NCBI RefSeq assembly: GCF_037892605.1
Contig: NZ_JBBKTU010000001.1
Location: 2,170,001-2,234,000, forward strand
Reading direction: 5' to 3'
DNA from: Lacibacter sp. H407
Lineage (GTDB): Bacteria > Bacteroidota > Bacteroidia > Chitinophagales > Chitinophagaceae
DNA length: 64,000 nt
The position numbers were made by a program, and so were the translations under genes. The notes under the pieces were generated by a model that was not told the origin of the DNA, ran no database searches, and saw only the letters and a program-made list of their open reading frames with translations. The stretch's first letter is position 1. Each line of letters begins with the position of its first letter. Positions 39,816 through 48,308 of this stretch are shown here, one piece after another.

Positions 39816-40512
39816 TGACATTGCTCACTATTTTGCCAATGTACGAAAAGTGCCTGCAGAGAATGCTTACTGGAGAAATAAGCGGGTTTATATTTCTTTT
39901 GGTTTGGGGTTTCAGGCAATCCCCTTTATGTTTGATCTTGTTCATAAATGTGGCATTTCAACAGACATATTGTTGCAAGAGGACCATATTACGTTGATGG
40001 AAGAAGGGTTTGATAAAGTAGGTCTTTATGAAAATAATGAAATTTCATTTGGCGAGTTTCTTTCCCAATGCAAAGAGTTATTACACGGAAGAATAAAACA
40101 ATTTCACTTAGCTGCTGATCTATTCGCAGTGTTATCCAATAACGACACTAAATATTTTGAGTTTGAAACAAAGCATAAAGCTTTGGCCAGATCCGATAGT
40201 TTTTTATTTACGCTGGTAGATCTTGATCTATCTGATGAATGGGTAAAGACTTTTTTGCCTTTATGGTATTCATTAGCAAGACCAATTTTACTTCTTGATG
40301 ATTTTAAAGACCTTGAAGAAGATCGGCAAAAGAAAGAAGAGAATATGATTCTTGAGTTGGGTGATGACGCAAACGCTGTAAAGCAGGCTTACGATTTTGG
40401 CATGCAGGATTTAGCAATATTGGAGAAAGTAAATCCGAAATTAGCGAGTTATATCGAGGACTTCTTCAAGAAGTCGCTGGCTATGCAACATATCAGAACG
40501 ATGCTAACTTAA
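39802..40512 (+). CDS. Unidentified helical protein with an isoprenoid-synthase-like Asp motif
   Basis: 236 residues, all-helical in appearance, no signal peptide. Residues about 165-195 read ARPILLLDDFKDLEEDRQKK, which looks like the DDxxDxxxD metal-binding helix of isoprenoid synthases. A matching first Asp-rich motif is not obvious (LFTLVDLDLSDEW is the nearest). The family is not recognised. The ATG at 39802 overlaps the DUF4296 end and has TGGAGCTGG upstream; an in-frame GTG start further upstream is less likely. Last gene of the bamD-coaBC operon; it shares the four bases TTAA with the stop of the converging response regulator. Confidence 0.65.
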   Translation: MGINSDIAHYFANVRKVPAENAYWRNKRVYISFGLGFQAIPFMFDLVHKCGISTDILLQEDHITLMEEGFDKVGLYENNEISFGEFLSQCKELLHGRIKQFHLAADLFAVLSNNDTKYFEFETKHKALARSDSFLFTLVDLDLSDEWVKTFLPLWYSLARPILLLDDFKDLEEDRQKKEENMILELGDDANAVKQAYDFGMQDLAILEKVNPKLASYIEDFFKKSLAMQHIRTMLT

Positions 40513-41159
40513 TCGATCAATGAATTTTTCATTGCGAAAAACACTAACCCTACCGAATTCTTAACACCAAAACGCTCCATCAGCCTGTCTTTGATCGCCT
40601 CAACAGTGCGTGGGCTGATTTCCATTTCCTTGGCTATTTCCTGTGCTGTGTATTCCATACAAAGGAGTCGGATCACCTGTTTTTCTTTATCTGAGATCTG
40701 TATCTCACTATTAAGAGTTGGAATTGATTTTACTTTATTATGCGACTTTTTTAGTAGTATTCTGTTAACAAAGTTGTTGAGGTAATATCCTTTTGTATAA
40801 ACTTCAAGAATGGCTTTTTTGATTTCGGAGGGGTCTGAGCTTTTTAATAAGTACCCATTGGCACCGTTTTCCATCAGGTGAGTTACAAAACGTTCATCTT
40901 CATACATGGTTAATACCAATACATGAATATTCGGAAACATTTTATTCACAGCTTTCGTTGTTTCAATGCCATCTTTACCAGGCATACGCAAATCCATTAA
41001 AATTACATCAGGCTCAGCCTCCGCTAAACCTGCTAATAATTCTTCGCCGTTCTCAGCTTCCAAAACGAATTTGATATTTGTGTACGACCTCAATGAAAGG
41101 ATTACACCCTTTCTGAATATTTGATGGTCATCAGCTATTGCAACTTTAATCTGGCTCAT
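40509..41159 (-). CDS. NarL/FixJ-type response regulator (partner of the adjacent kinase)
   Basis: 216 residues. Receiver domain about 1-120: acidic pocket IADDHQIF, phospho-acceptor Asp in VILMDLRMPGKDG, Thr in VLTMYED, Lys in YLLKSSD. LuxR-type helix-turn-helix about 150-216 with DKEKQVIRLLCMEYTAQEIA and SPRTVEAIKDRL. All phosphorylation residues are intact. It lies 36 bases downstream of the histidine kinase on the same strand, so it is the natural partner. Its TAA shares TTAA with the converging gene. Confidence 0.93.
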   Translation of the reverse strand: MSQIKVAIADDHQIFRKGVILSLRSYTNIKFVLEAENGEELLAGLAEAEPDVILMDLRMPGKDGIETTKAVNKMFPNIHVLVLTMYEDERFVTHLMENGANGYLLKSSDPSEIKKAILEVYTKGYYLNNFVNRILLKKSHNKVKSIPTLNSEIQISDKEKQVIRLLCMEYTAQEIAKEMEISPRTVEAIKDRLMERFGVKNSVGLVFFAMKNSLID

Positions 41160-41195
41160 AAGATCAAGGATTGTAAAGTTAGTGTTTTCAATCTA

Positions 41196-42020
41196 TTATA
41201 ACATGGCTTCCACCGGAATCTCAATGGTAACCTTGTAATACGTGTTAGATGGGTCCTTTTCAAATAAAATTTTTGAATTTAATATCTTAACCCGGCTGTA
41301 AATATTCTTCAATCCCATGCCTTGGGGTGTATCTCTCAGTTTTTCGTACTCGGTTTGTGTCAATCCTTCGCCATCATGGTGCATCCGGATATAAATATAC
41401 TGATCTGTTTTATTTTGTGTTAAGTGAATGAAACTTGAACGGCTATGTTTGATCGTGTTATTTACGAGTTCCTGTAACACACGGAAAATAGATAACTCAT
41501 ATTCCAGTTTCAATCGACGCTTATAATCATGAAAACGGGCACTTGCGCTGATTGAACCGCTGCCATTAATTTTCTGAAACATGTCGTTGACCGCACTTTC
41601 TAATCCAAAGTTTTTCAATGTTGGCGGAATCAGGCTGTGAGACATGTTCCTGATAAGTTGAATGGTATCATCAATGATTTGTTTGGCGTTATAAATACTT
41701 TGCAACTGTGTACCTTGATCCTGATGAATCAGGTTCTCATTTAAATATAGTCGGACGGTTGCAAGTAAGGGCCCTGCATCATCGTGCAGATCAGCAGCAA
41801 TCCGCTGGCGTTCTTCTTCCTGGCTTTGGATGGATGCCTGCAGCATCATCTGCTGTTGTTCTTCCTGCATTTTCTTCATGCGGAGCTGGAAGTAAATCAC
41901 TTTTCGTTGATGAAATACAATAAAAACAATGAGCCCTATTGCCAACAGCAACATGCCGAAAGTACCGAAGTACACAACATAGGTTACATTAGTGGAGTTT
42001 GTGGCTTGTAAAAAAAACAT
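41196..42020 (-). CDS. Sensor histidine kinase, HisKA_3 type
   Basis: 274 residues. A short extracellular N-terminus and one membrane helix (about 13-36) are followed by a coiled-coil-like stretch (KKMQEEQQQMMLQ), the HisKA_3 motif with phospho-acceptor His (EEERQRIAADLHDDAG), and an ATPase domain with N box ELVNNTIKHS and G boxes HHDGEGL and GMGLKNIYSR. No sensing domain of its own is present beyond the helix. Sensing may come from the upstream 7-TM protein, whose stop is 32 bases before it. Confidence 0.92.
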   Translation of the reverse strand: MFFLQATNSTNVTYVVYFGTFGMLLLAIGLIVFIVFHQRKVIYFQLRMKKMQEEQQQMMLQASIQSQEEERQRIAADLHDDAGPLLATVRLYLNENLIHQDQGTQLQSIYNAKQIIDDTIQLIRNMSHSLIPPTLKNFGLESAVNDMFQKINGSGSISASARFHDYKRRLKLEYELSIFRVLQELVNNTIKHSRSSFIHLTQNKTDQYIYIRMHHDGEGLTQTEYEKLRDTPQGMGLKNIYSRVKILNSKILFEKDPSNTYYKVTIEIPVEAML

Positions 42021-42052
42021 GGGTTTTGGCAGTAGTTTTGGTTCGTGTTCGG

Positions 42053-42712
42053 TTAGGTTAGGGATAAGTTTGTAAGAGGTTGCTTATCGGGTTTTATTAC
42101 AAAGGCAATTGAAAATAACAAATTCCTGACGATAAAAATCAAAGCATGAATAATGATGTACTGATTTTCAAATACCTCTGATTGTTTTATAATGTTGTTA
42201 TACCAGAAAATAAAAAATGTACCTGCCGAAAACACCAAAAAACCTACAATTGACCAAAAGGAACTCTGAGTATAAATGAACATTGTTTTCGGAAAGCGTA
42301 TTTGCTCAAAAAAGTATAATAAGCAAAACAGGAGAATTAATACTGTATTGACAGTTGTTAAAATTGAAGTAACTGTTGAAGTTGTTTCAAAAAGAAATGG
42401 AATTAATTGAAGGGCGATGTAAGCAATCGTACAAATTAAAACTACCCTTTTATCAACCGGAGCAACCAATACTTGTTGGAAAAAGAAATAAATAAAAATC
42501 AGGTAGCTTATTGGATTAAAGAAGCTGATTATTTCGGCAACTTCCAAGTGATTGGTTTTGGCACTTAGTATAAAGGTAGCCTGTTGTAAAATGGAAAATA
42601 TCACAAATAAAAAAACTACCCAGTTTTCTCTACTTTGACTTCTTTTGCGAAGAAGAAAGAGAAAACAGGGTAGTAATAGTGAAAATCTTGCTATAGTTTC
42701 TAAAAACTCCAA
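42053..42712 (-). CDS. Seven-helix membrane protein in front of the histidine kinase, TTG start
   Basis: 219 residues with seven hydrophobic helices at roughly 8-20, 31-49, 64-86, 88-107, 114-134, 151-172 and 186-206. No enzyme motif. It resembles the membrane-sensing portion that some Bacteroidota histidine kinases carry at their N-terminus, but encoded separately here. No ATG exists near the start: the only plausible start before helix 1 is the TTG at 42712, with a stop codon six codons upstream of it. The family is not recognised by name. Confidence 0.65.
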   Translation of the reverse strand: MEFLETIARFSLLLPCFLFLLRKRSQSRENWVVFLFVIFSILQQATFILSAKTNHLEVAEIISFFNPISYLIFIYFFFQQVLVAPVDKRVVLICTIAYIALQLIPFLFETTSTVTSILTTVNTVLILLFCLLYFFEQIRFPKTMFIYTQSSFWSIVGFLVFSAGTFFIFWYNNIIKQSEVFENQYIIIHALIFIVRNLLFSIAFVIKPDKQPLTNLSLT

Positions 42713-42771
42713 ATACCAGTTTTGGAGTCAAATATAATGAAGTTTAAAGACTTGTATAAACTCCCTTTAAA

Positions 42772-43119
42772 TTACCAGCCGGCAGTTTTGAAGGTCTGAT
42801 CGCTCACTAAACCTTCTTCTGTTTCCAATTCACCTGTTGCGTTCACAACGTTGTAATTGAGAATTGGGTTCATGTTTGCATCAACGCCAACAAGAATGGC
42901 TTGACGAACACCTTGCTCGTTATAGCCAGGAACAATTGTAACACCAACACATCCAGGCTGAGCGAGAATTTTTTCAATCATTTCTCTTCCCATTGTGTTG
43001 CCATACTGCTGCTCTGGATGCTTATCGAAAAAGCGCTTAGCCATTTCTTCACCGGCTTCAAAGCCAATGTGCTTACCAATAGTTTCTACCTGTGGTTTTT
43101 GAAGTAATTCTTTTTGCAT
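42772..43119 (-). CDS. Small soluble protein of the signalling locus, unknown
   Basis: 115 residues, no signal peptide or membrane helix. Helical first half (KHIGFEAGEEMAKRFFDKHPEQQYG), then GCVGVTIVPGYNEQGVRQAILVGVDANMNPIL, which looks like two beta strands and a loop with Asp and Asn. The family is not recognised. It is the first gene of the minus-strand run leading to the 7-TM protein, kinase and regulator, 59 bases before the former. Preceded by a gene-free stretch of 629 bases. Confidence 0.65.
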   Translation of the reverse strand: MQKELLQKPQVETIGKHIGFEAGEEMAKRFFDKHPEQQYGNTMGREMIEKILAQPGCVGVTIVPGYNEQGVRQAILVGVDANMNPILNYNVVNATGELETEEGLVSDQTFKTAGW

Positions 43120-43748
43120 AGTTGTAGGTTTAGAAGTGAGTTTAAGACTCTAAATTTTCAAAAATTGAATCCCTATGCAATAGGCATCTATGTGAATAAC
43201 TAGTCAAATAAATCATAAATTGCTTTTAATCAATTCAATATAGTTGTATTTTATACAAATAGGTAAAAAGACTAAAGCAATAATACGAATAATTTTGCGT
43301 AAAATTACGATTCGTAATTAAGGGCTTTAACGATGTTTAGAAGCGGAAATGTTGCAAGTAAGAGTGCGTTGTGAAAAAAATGTGCATAAGTGAAAACACT
43401 TAGAATGTGCACGTTCTGGATTTTAAAAACGGGACTTTAGGTGTTTTATTTTATGATTTGTGGCGAGCCTTTAGCATTGCAAAAATTCGTGAATTTGGTC
43501 AAATGCTCACAACTTTCTTTTGGTTTCAGAGGATATCATACAAATGTACTCGTCGTTATTGACGTTTACAAGAGAAGAACTAACCATTTTTTTAGTGGCA
43601 TAGAATACGATATTTTATGAAATTTCACTACTTTTTCGCAGTAAATGTGCCGGATTATTATTGTTTTGGCCCCATTTTCAGTTACGTATTCTTTGAAGTG
43701 TCAAAACTCTGAAGTAAATTGCATGAACCTCAAAAACCACAATATCCC
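43120..43748. promoter_or_regulatory. Long intergenic region between diverging signalling genes, with dyads
   Basis: 629 bases without a gene, between the small protein (minus) and the first of two tandem regulators (plus). It holds three visible inverted repeats: TAATTTT-GCGT-AAAATTA (43290-43307), AATTACG-ATT-CGTAATT (43303-43319, overlapping the first by five bases) and TAAGTG-AAAA-CACTTA (43387-43402, flanked by TGTGCA on each side). TAATTTTG at 43290-43297 matches the TAnnTTTG promoter box. Possible operators for LuxR-type regulators; which is used is unknown. Confidence 0.4.
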
Positions 43749-44408
43749 ATGTCTGTAGACTCTAACATTAAGTTTGCCATTGCTGACGATCACAAAATTT
43801 TCCGTGACGGTATTAAAATGGCGCTCGGCGGAAGACCCCATCTCAAATTGATCTGGGAAGCTGAGGACGGTAAGGACATGATGCACAAGCTTACCATCAA
43901 AAAGCCCGACATTTTACTTATGGATATTCGAATGCCTGAATTGGACGGCATTAATGCACTTCAACTTATTCGAAAAGAGTATGAAGAAGTGAAGATCGTC
44001 GTGCTGAGTATGTACGATGATCAGCAAATGGTGAGCAAAATGATGGAAATGGGTGCCAATGCTTACCTCACCAAAACAACTGATCCCAACGAAATTTACG
44101 ATGCGATCCTCACCTGCATGAATGAGGATTTTTATTTTAATGAGCTTGTAAATCAGGCTGTTCTGCTAAAATTGAATTATAAAAAAACAGTCAAGCAATT
44201 CTATCCCAATTCAACCAAATTCTCCGAAAAGGAAATTCAGATACTGAAACTCCTGGCCGAAGACAAGACAACCGAAGAAATATCCAAGATCGTATTTCTC
44301 AGCCCACGAACGATTGAAACCATTCGACAGAATATGAAGAACAGGGTGGGTGCAAAGACTATTGCCGGGCTTATCGTTTACGGCATGCGGAACCGGCTAA
44401 TTGAGTAG
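43749..44408 (+). CDS. NarL/FixJ-type response regulator, no adjacent kinase (first of a tandem pair)
   Basis: 219 residues. Receiver about 5-122: FAIADDHKIF, Asp in ILLMDIRMPELDG, LSMYDDQ, Lys in YLTKTTD. LuxR helix-turn-helix in the last 65 residues: FSEKEIQILKLLAEDKTTEEIS, SPRTIETIRQNMKN. Phosphorylation residues complete. The ATG at 43749 is used; a TTG ten codons earlier is less likely. A second regulator follows 111 bases later, and no histidine kinase lies on this strand, so the one at 41196 or a distant kinase must act on it. Confidence 0.92.
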   Translation: MSVDSNIKFAIADDHKIFRDGIKMALGGRPHLKLIWEAEDGKDMMHKLTIKKPDILLMDIRMPELDGINALQLIRKEYEEVKIVVLSMYDDQQMVSKMMEMGANAYLTKTTDPNEIYDAILTCMNEDFYFNELVNQAVLLKLNYKKTVKQFYPNSTKFSEKEIQILKLLAEDKTTEEISKIVFLSPRTIETIRQNMKNRVGAKTIAGLIVYGMRNRLIE

Positions 44409-44519
44409 ACCGTAAAAACCACAAGTTGAAAGTCAGGTACTACTACCTGTGAAAATGACAAAATATTTAACAACTTGCACTCAGATAAATTAGTACTCTG
44501 TCTTTAACATACATATCCT

Positions 44520-45212
44520 ATGTACACAATGAAAACCGTAAAACCAGTAGAACCAACCACTGACTTAATTAAAGTAGCGATCACAGACGACCACGTATTA
44601 TACCGTGCCGGAGTGAAGACTGCTTTGGGTATGAAAAAGGATATCCAGGTAATTTTTGAAGCCGACAATGGCATGCACCTGTTGAATATGCTTAAATCCA
44701 TTCAGCCCGATGTAATTCTGCTCGATGTACAAATGCCCATAATGGACGGCATTGCTACTCTCCCTGAAGTAAAAAAGCTTTATCCTGATATTAAGATCAT
44801 TATGCTTACCATGCATGATGAACATACCATGATCACCAGATTGATGGAACTCGGCGCTAACTCATACCTTACTAAGAATTCTGATAGTGAAGTGATCTAC
44901 GAAGCCATCAAAACCTGTCATGAGCAGGAGTATTTCTTCAATACACTTACCAACAAAGCATTGATCGACGGTTTGAAAATGAAACGTCAGGGTGATGCAA
45001 TGATGGGGCATGATGTGAAGTTGAACGATAAAGAGATCAATATCCTTCGTTTGATGTGTGAAGAAAAGAGTACAAAGGAGATTGCAGATATCGTTGACCT
45101 CAGTCCAAGAACAGTGGAGGCCATTCGTGATAAACTGAAATCAAAGATCGGCGCAAGATCTACCGCAGGTCTTATTTTGTACGCAGTAAAACACAACCTG
45201 ATCGAAGGTTAA
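44520..45212 (+). CDS. NarL/FixJ-type response regulator, no adjacent kinase (second of the pair)
   Basis: 230 residues. Receiver: VAITDDHVLY, Asp in VILLDVQMPIMDG, MLTMHDE, Lys in YLTKNSD. The first acidic pair reads DD as required. C-terminal helix-turn-helix: DKEINILRLMCEEKSTKEIA, SPRTVEAIRDKL. It is clearly a paralogue of both 43749-44408 and 40509-41159, with the closest wording in the DNA-binding part to the latter. ATG at 44520 or 44529. A terminator follows 30 bases after the stop. Confidence 0.92.
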   Translation: MYTMKTVKPVEPTTDLIKVAITDDHVLYRAGVKTALGMKKDIQVIFEADNGMHLLNMLKSIQPDVILLDVQMPIMDGIATLPEVKKLYPDIKIIMLTMHDEHTMITRLMELGANSYLTKNSDSEVIYEAIKTCHEQEYFFNTLTNKALIDGLKMKRQGDAMMGHDVKLNDKEINILRLMCEEKSTKEIADIVDLSPRTVEAIRDKLKSKIGARSTAGLILYAVKHNLIEG

Positions 45213-45241
45213 AAAATACTTTCAACCAAAACTAACCGCAT

Positions 45242-45273
45242 AGGCGATACTGAAAAGTGTCGCCTCTTTTTTT
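45242..45273 (+). terminator. Terminator of the tandem regulator genes
   Basis: Nine-base stem AGGCGATAC / GTGTCGCCT with one T-G pair and loop TGAAAA, then CTTTTTTTG. Only 19 bases before the aminotransferase ATG. Confidence 0.85.
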
Positions 45274-45291
45274 GTTTTACTTTCGCTTTGC

Positions 45292-46137
45292 ATGTCACTT
45301 TACTTTAGCCTTGATAAGAAGATTTTTGCAGAAGATGAACTGCGTATTCACCCTGACAACCGTTCCTTTCGTTACGGTGAAGGATTGTTTGAAACAATTC
45401 GTTTGCATAAAGGCGAAATACCATTATGGAATTTGCATTGGAAACGCTTGATAGAATCGTTACCCAAATTATATTTTGAATTACCTCCGCATTTTAACGA
45501 AGTTGAATTGAAAGAAGAGATTCTTCGTGTGGCAAAACGAAATCATTGCGTGGATGCTGCAAGAGTGCGGATAACTTTTTTTAAAGGCGAAGGTGGCATT
45601 TGGGAACGGCCAAGTTCTCCGTTTCATTGCTTAGTACAATGCTGGCCTCTGGAGAAAAAGGAATTTAGCATAAATGAAAATGGATTGGATATTGGTTTAT
45701 TTGAAGCCGGAAGAAAATCATGCGATAGTTTTTCCAATCTTAAAACTAATAATTACCTGCTGTATGCATTGGCTGCACAATATGCAAAAGCTGAAAAGCT
45801 AAATGAATGTTTGGTGCTCAACCAGCATGGTCGTATATGCGATGCCACCATTGCCAATGTGTTTTTCAGTAAGGATGGGATCATTTATACTCCACAACTA
45901 GAAGAAGGATGCATCAATGGGGTGATGCGTAGTTTCCTGCTGGATCAACTTCATAACGCAGGCTTCCAGGTAAAAGAAGGGGCTTATTTGCCCGATGAAA
46001 TTGCTGATGCCGATGAGATTTTCTTAAGCAATGCCATGTATGGTTTGCGATGGGTAAAACTATGGGGCGACAGAGCCTATCAGTTTCGGCAATCCTCAAC
46101 CATTTTCCATCGCTTTATTTCACCTTTATTTCCGTAA
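45292..46137 (+). CDS. Class IV PLP-dependent aminotransferase
   Basis: 281 residues. Features of the IlvE/PabC/D-amino-acid transaminase fold: RYGEGLFETIRLHKG near residue 27, the PLP-Lys region SNLKTNNYLLYALA (about 149) and LNQHGRICDATIANVFF, then GVMRSFLL. Family members are branched-chain aminotransferases, aminodeoxychorismate lyases or D-Ala transaminases. Sequence alone does not separate these; the short length and loose similarity favour a PabC-like role in folate synthesis. Stands alone before the photolyase. Confidence 0.85.
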   Translation: MSLYFSLDKKIFAEDELRIHPDNRSFRYGEGLFETIRLHKGEIPLWNLHWKRLIESLPKLYFELPPHFNEVELKEEILRVAKRNHCVDAARVRITFFKGEGGIWERPSSPFHCLVQCWPLEKKEFSINENGLDIGLFEAGRKSCDSFSNLKTNNYLLYALAAQYAKAEKLNECLVLNQHGRICDATIANVFFSKDGIIYTPQLEEGCINGVMRSFLLDQLHNAGFQVKEGAYLPDEIADADEIFLSNAMYGLRWVKLWGDRAYQFRQSSTIFHRFISPLFP

Positions 46138-46167
46138 ACATTCTGCGGGCGGAATCGTTATACAAAC

Positions 46168-47478
46168 ATGGCAAAACAAAAAATAAATATCTGCTGGTTT
46201 CGGAGAGATCTCCGGTTACATGATAACGCAGCTTTATATCATGCATTGAAAGATGGTTTGCCTGTTGTGCCCATTTTTGTTTTTGATAAGGCAATCCTGG
46301 ATAAACTGGAAGATAAAACTGACCGCCGTGTTGAATTTATTCATCATGCCATTACAGATATACAAGAGCAACTGCAAAGTATGGGCAGCAGCATGGAAGT
46401 GTATCATGGTTTCCCGGCCGAAGTGTTTGCAAAGCTGATTGAAAAATATTCAATCAATAAAGTATTTACCAATCATGATTATGAGTCGTATGCCCAAACA
46501 AGAGATGCAGCCATTCAGCATCAACTAAATGATGCAGGTGTTTCATTTCATACTTTCAAAGACCAGGTGATTTTTGAAAAAGATGAAGTGCTCAAAGATG
46601 ATGGGAAACCTTACACGGTCTTTACTCCTTACAGCCGCAAATGGAAAGCCAAACTCAATGATTTCTATTTGAAGAGTTATCCTGTAGAGGAATATACAAC
46701 TAACTTTTTCAAACAGGCACCGGTAGCTATTCCTTCATTAAAGGAAATGGGTTTTGAAGCAGTCGGCTTACTATTTCCATCTGCTGAAACAAGGAAAGAA
46801 ATTATCAAAAAGTATAAAGAGCAAAGGGATTTTCCAGCGATTGATGGCACAAGCAGACTGAGTGTGCATTTACGTTTTGGTACCATCAGCATCCGTGATC
46901 TTGCAAGAGAAGCACAAGGATTAAATGAAGGATTTTTGAATGAACTGATCTGGCGTGATTTCTATCATATGATCCTTTGGCATTTCCCACAAGTAGGAGA
47001 AGGCAAAGCATTCAAAAAGGAATATGATTTTATTGAATGGCGACACAACGAAAATGATTTTCAAAAATGGTGTGATGGACAAACAGGCTACCCAATTGTT
47101 GATGCAGGCATGCGTGAACTCAACACAACGGGCTTTATGCACAATCGTGTGCGAATGATCGTTGCATCATTTCTCACCAAACATTTACTACTCGATTGGC
47201 GATGGGGCGAGGCGTATTTCGCAAAAAAATTACTGGACTTTGATCTGGCTGCCAACAACGGCGGCTGGCAATGGGCGGCAGGAAGTGGTTGTGATGCTGC
47301 ACCTTATTTCCGCATTTTCAATCCCTATTTGCAAACGCAGAAGTTTGATCCGAAGTTGCAATACATTCGCAAGTGGGTGCCGGAGTTTGAAGGGTTTGAT
47401 TATGTAAAACCGATCGTGCAACATGAACTTGCTCGTAAACGTTGCCTCGAAGTGTACAGCAAAGCATTGAAAAAATAG
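46168..47478 (+). CDS. Cryptochrome / DNA photolyase
   Basis: 436 residues. N-terminal alpha/beta antenna domain (ICWFRRDLRLHDNAALYHAL, about 1-130) and C-terminal helical FAD domain. The FAD-binding core is intact: TSRLSVHLRFGTIS, ELIWRDFYH, WCDGQTGYPIVDAGMREL, and NNGGWQWAAGSGCDAAPYFR, which includes the Trp and Asn/Asp expected of CPD photolyases. Class I type. It uses blue light to split pyrimidine dimers. Its stop is separated by a single base from the converging mqnD. Confidence 0.93.
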   Translation: MAKQKINICWFRRDLRLHDNAALYHALKDGLPVVPIFVFDKAILDKLEDKTDRRVEFIHHAITDIQEQLQSMGSSMEVYHGFPAEVFAKLIEKYSINKVFTNHDYESYAQTRDAAIQHQLNDAGVSFHTFKDQVIFEKDEVLKDDGKPYTVFTPYSRKWKAKLNDFYLKSYPVEEYTTNFFKQAPVAIPSLKEMGFEAVGLLFPSAETRKEIIKKYKEQRDFPAIDGTSRLSVHLRFGTISIRDLAREAQGLNEGFLNELIWRDFYHMILWHFPQVGEGKAFKKEYDFIEWRHNENDFQKWCDGQTGYPIVDAGMRELNTTGFMHNRVRMIVASFLTKHLLLDWRWGEAYFAKKLLDFDLAANNGGWQWAAGSGCDAAPYFRIFNPYLQTQKFDPKLQYIRKWVPEFEGFDYVKPIVQHELARKRCLEVYSKALKK

Positions 47479-47479
47479 A

Positions 47480-48298
47480 TCACGTATGTTGCGTGGCTGT
47501 CTGCAGCATTTGTTCTACTGCCTGCATACCATCTTCACCTAAATCAAGTGAATAGTTGTTCACATACAGATCAATGTGTTGGCGCATTACTTCTTCACTC
47601 ATCTCCTGTGAATGTTGTTTTACATAATCTGTTATGAGCGGATAATTGCTGAAAGCATACTCCAAACTTTTACGAATCAATCGATCTACTTTATTTTTCA
47701 GCTCAACATCAATTCGTTGATGTGCAACAATACCACCTAACGGAATCGGATAACCGGTTGTTGTTTCCCAATATTCACCAAGATCCATCAGCTTATGCAA
47801 TCCTTTATGCTGATAAGTAAAACGGTTTTCATGAATGATTACACCCATGTCTACTTTATCACTCAATACAGCTTCTTCAATTTCATGAAAGACCATGAAC
47901 TGTTTTTGTTTTGCATTGGGGAATGCCTGTGAAAATAAAAAATGAGCCGTGGTATTTGTGCCGGGTATTGCAATGGTTGAATCATTCACCAATTGCTGAA
48001 GTTCTTCAACCTTTGTACTTACTGCTTCGTTCTTTGTAATTAAAAGAGGTCCTACACCTTTGCCCAATGCACCACCGCTTTTTAATAAATGATATTGATG
48101 ACGAATAAGCGGATAAACACCGTAACTGATCTTTGAAAAATCAAGTTTGCCTTGCTTTGCCCATTCGTTCAACGTTTGCACATCCTCCAACTGTACATCA
48201 AACGATAAACCTTCCGAATCAATTTTGCCATTCACCAACGCATCGAAGATGAATGTGTCATTGGGACAAGGCGAAAAGCCAAGTGTGTAAGTTGTCAT
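47480..48298 (-). CDS. mqnD: 1,4-dihydroxy-6-naphthoate synthase
   Basis: 272 residues. It starts LGFSPCPNDTFIFDALVNG, the MqnD signature, then YGVYPLIRHQYHLLKSGGALG and NTTAHFLFSQ. Two-lobed periplasmic-binding-protein fold used as an enzyme. It catalyses the last ring-forming step of the futalosine route to menaquinone. Ten bases after mqnB on the same strand, so one transcript. Confidence 0.95.
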   Translation of the reverse strand: MTTYTLGFSPCPNDTFIFDALVNGKIDSEGLSFDVQLEDVQTLNEWAKQGKLDFSKISYGVYPLIRHQYHLLKSGGALGKGVGPLLITKNEAVSTKVEELQQLVNDSTIAIPGTNTTAHFLFSQAFPNAKQKQFMVFHEIEEAVLSDKVDMGVIIHENRFTYQHKGLHKLMDLGEYWETTTGYPIPLGGIVAHQRIDVELKNKVDRLIRKSLEYAFSNYPLITDYVKQHSQEMSEEVMRQHIDLYVNNYSLDLGEDGMQAVEQMLQTATQHT

Positions 48299-48308
48299 GA
48301 ATTACTAT

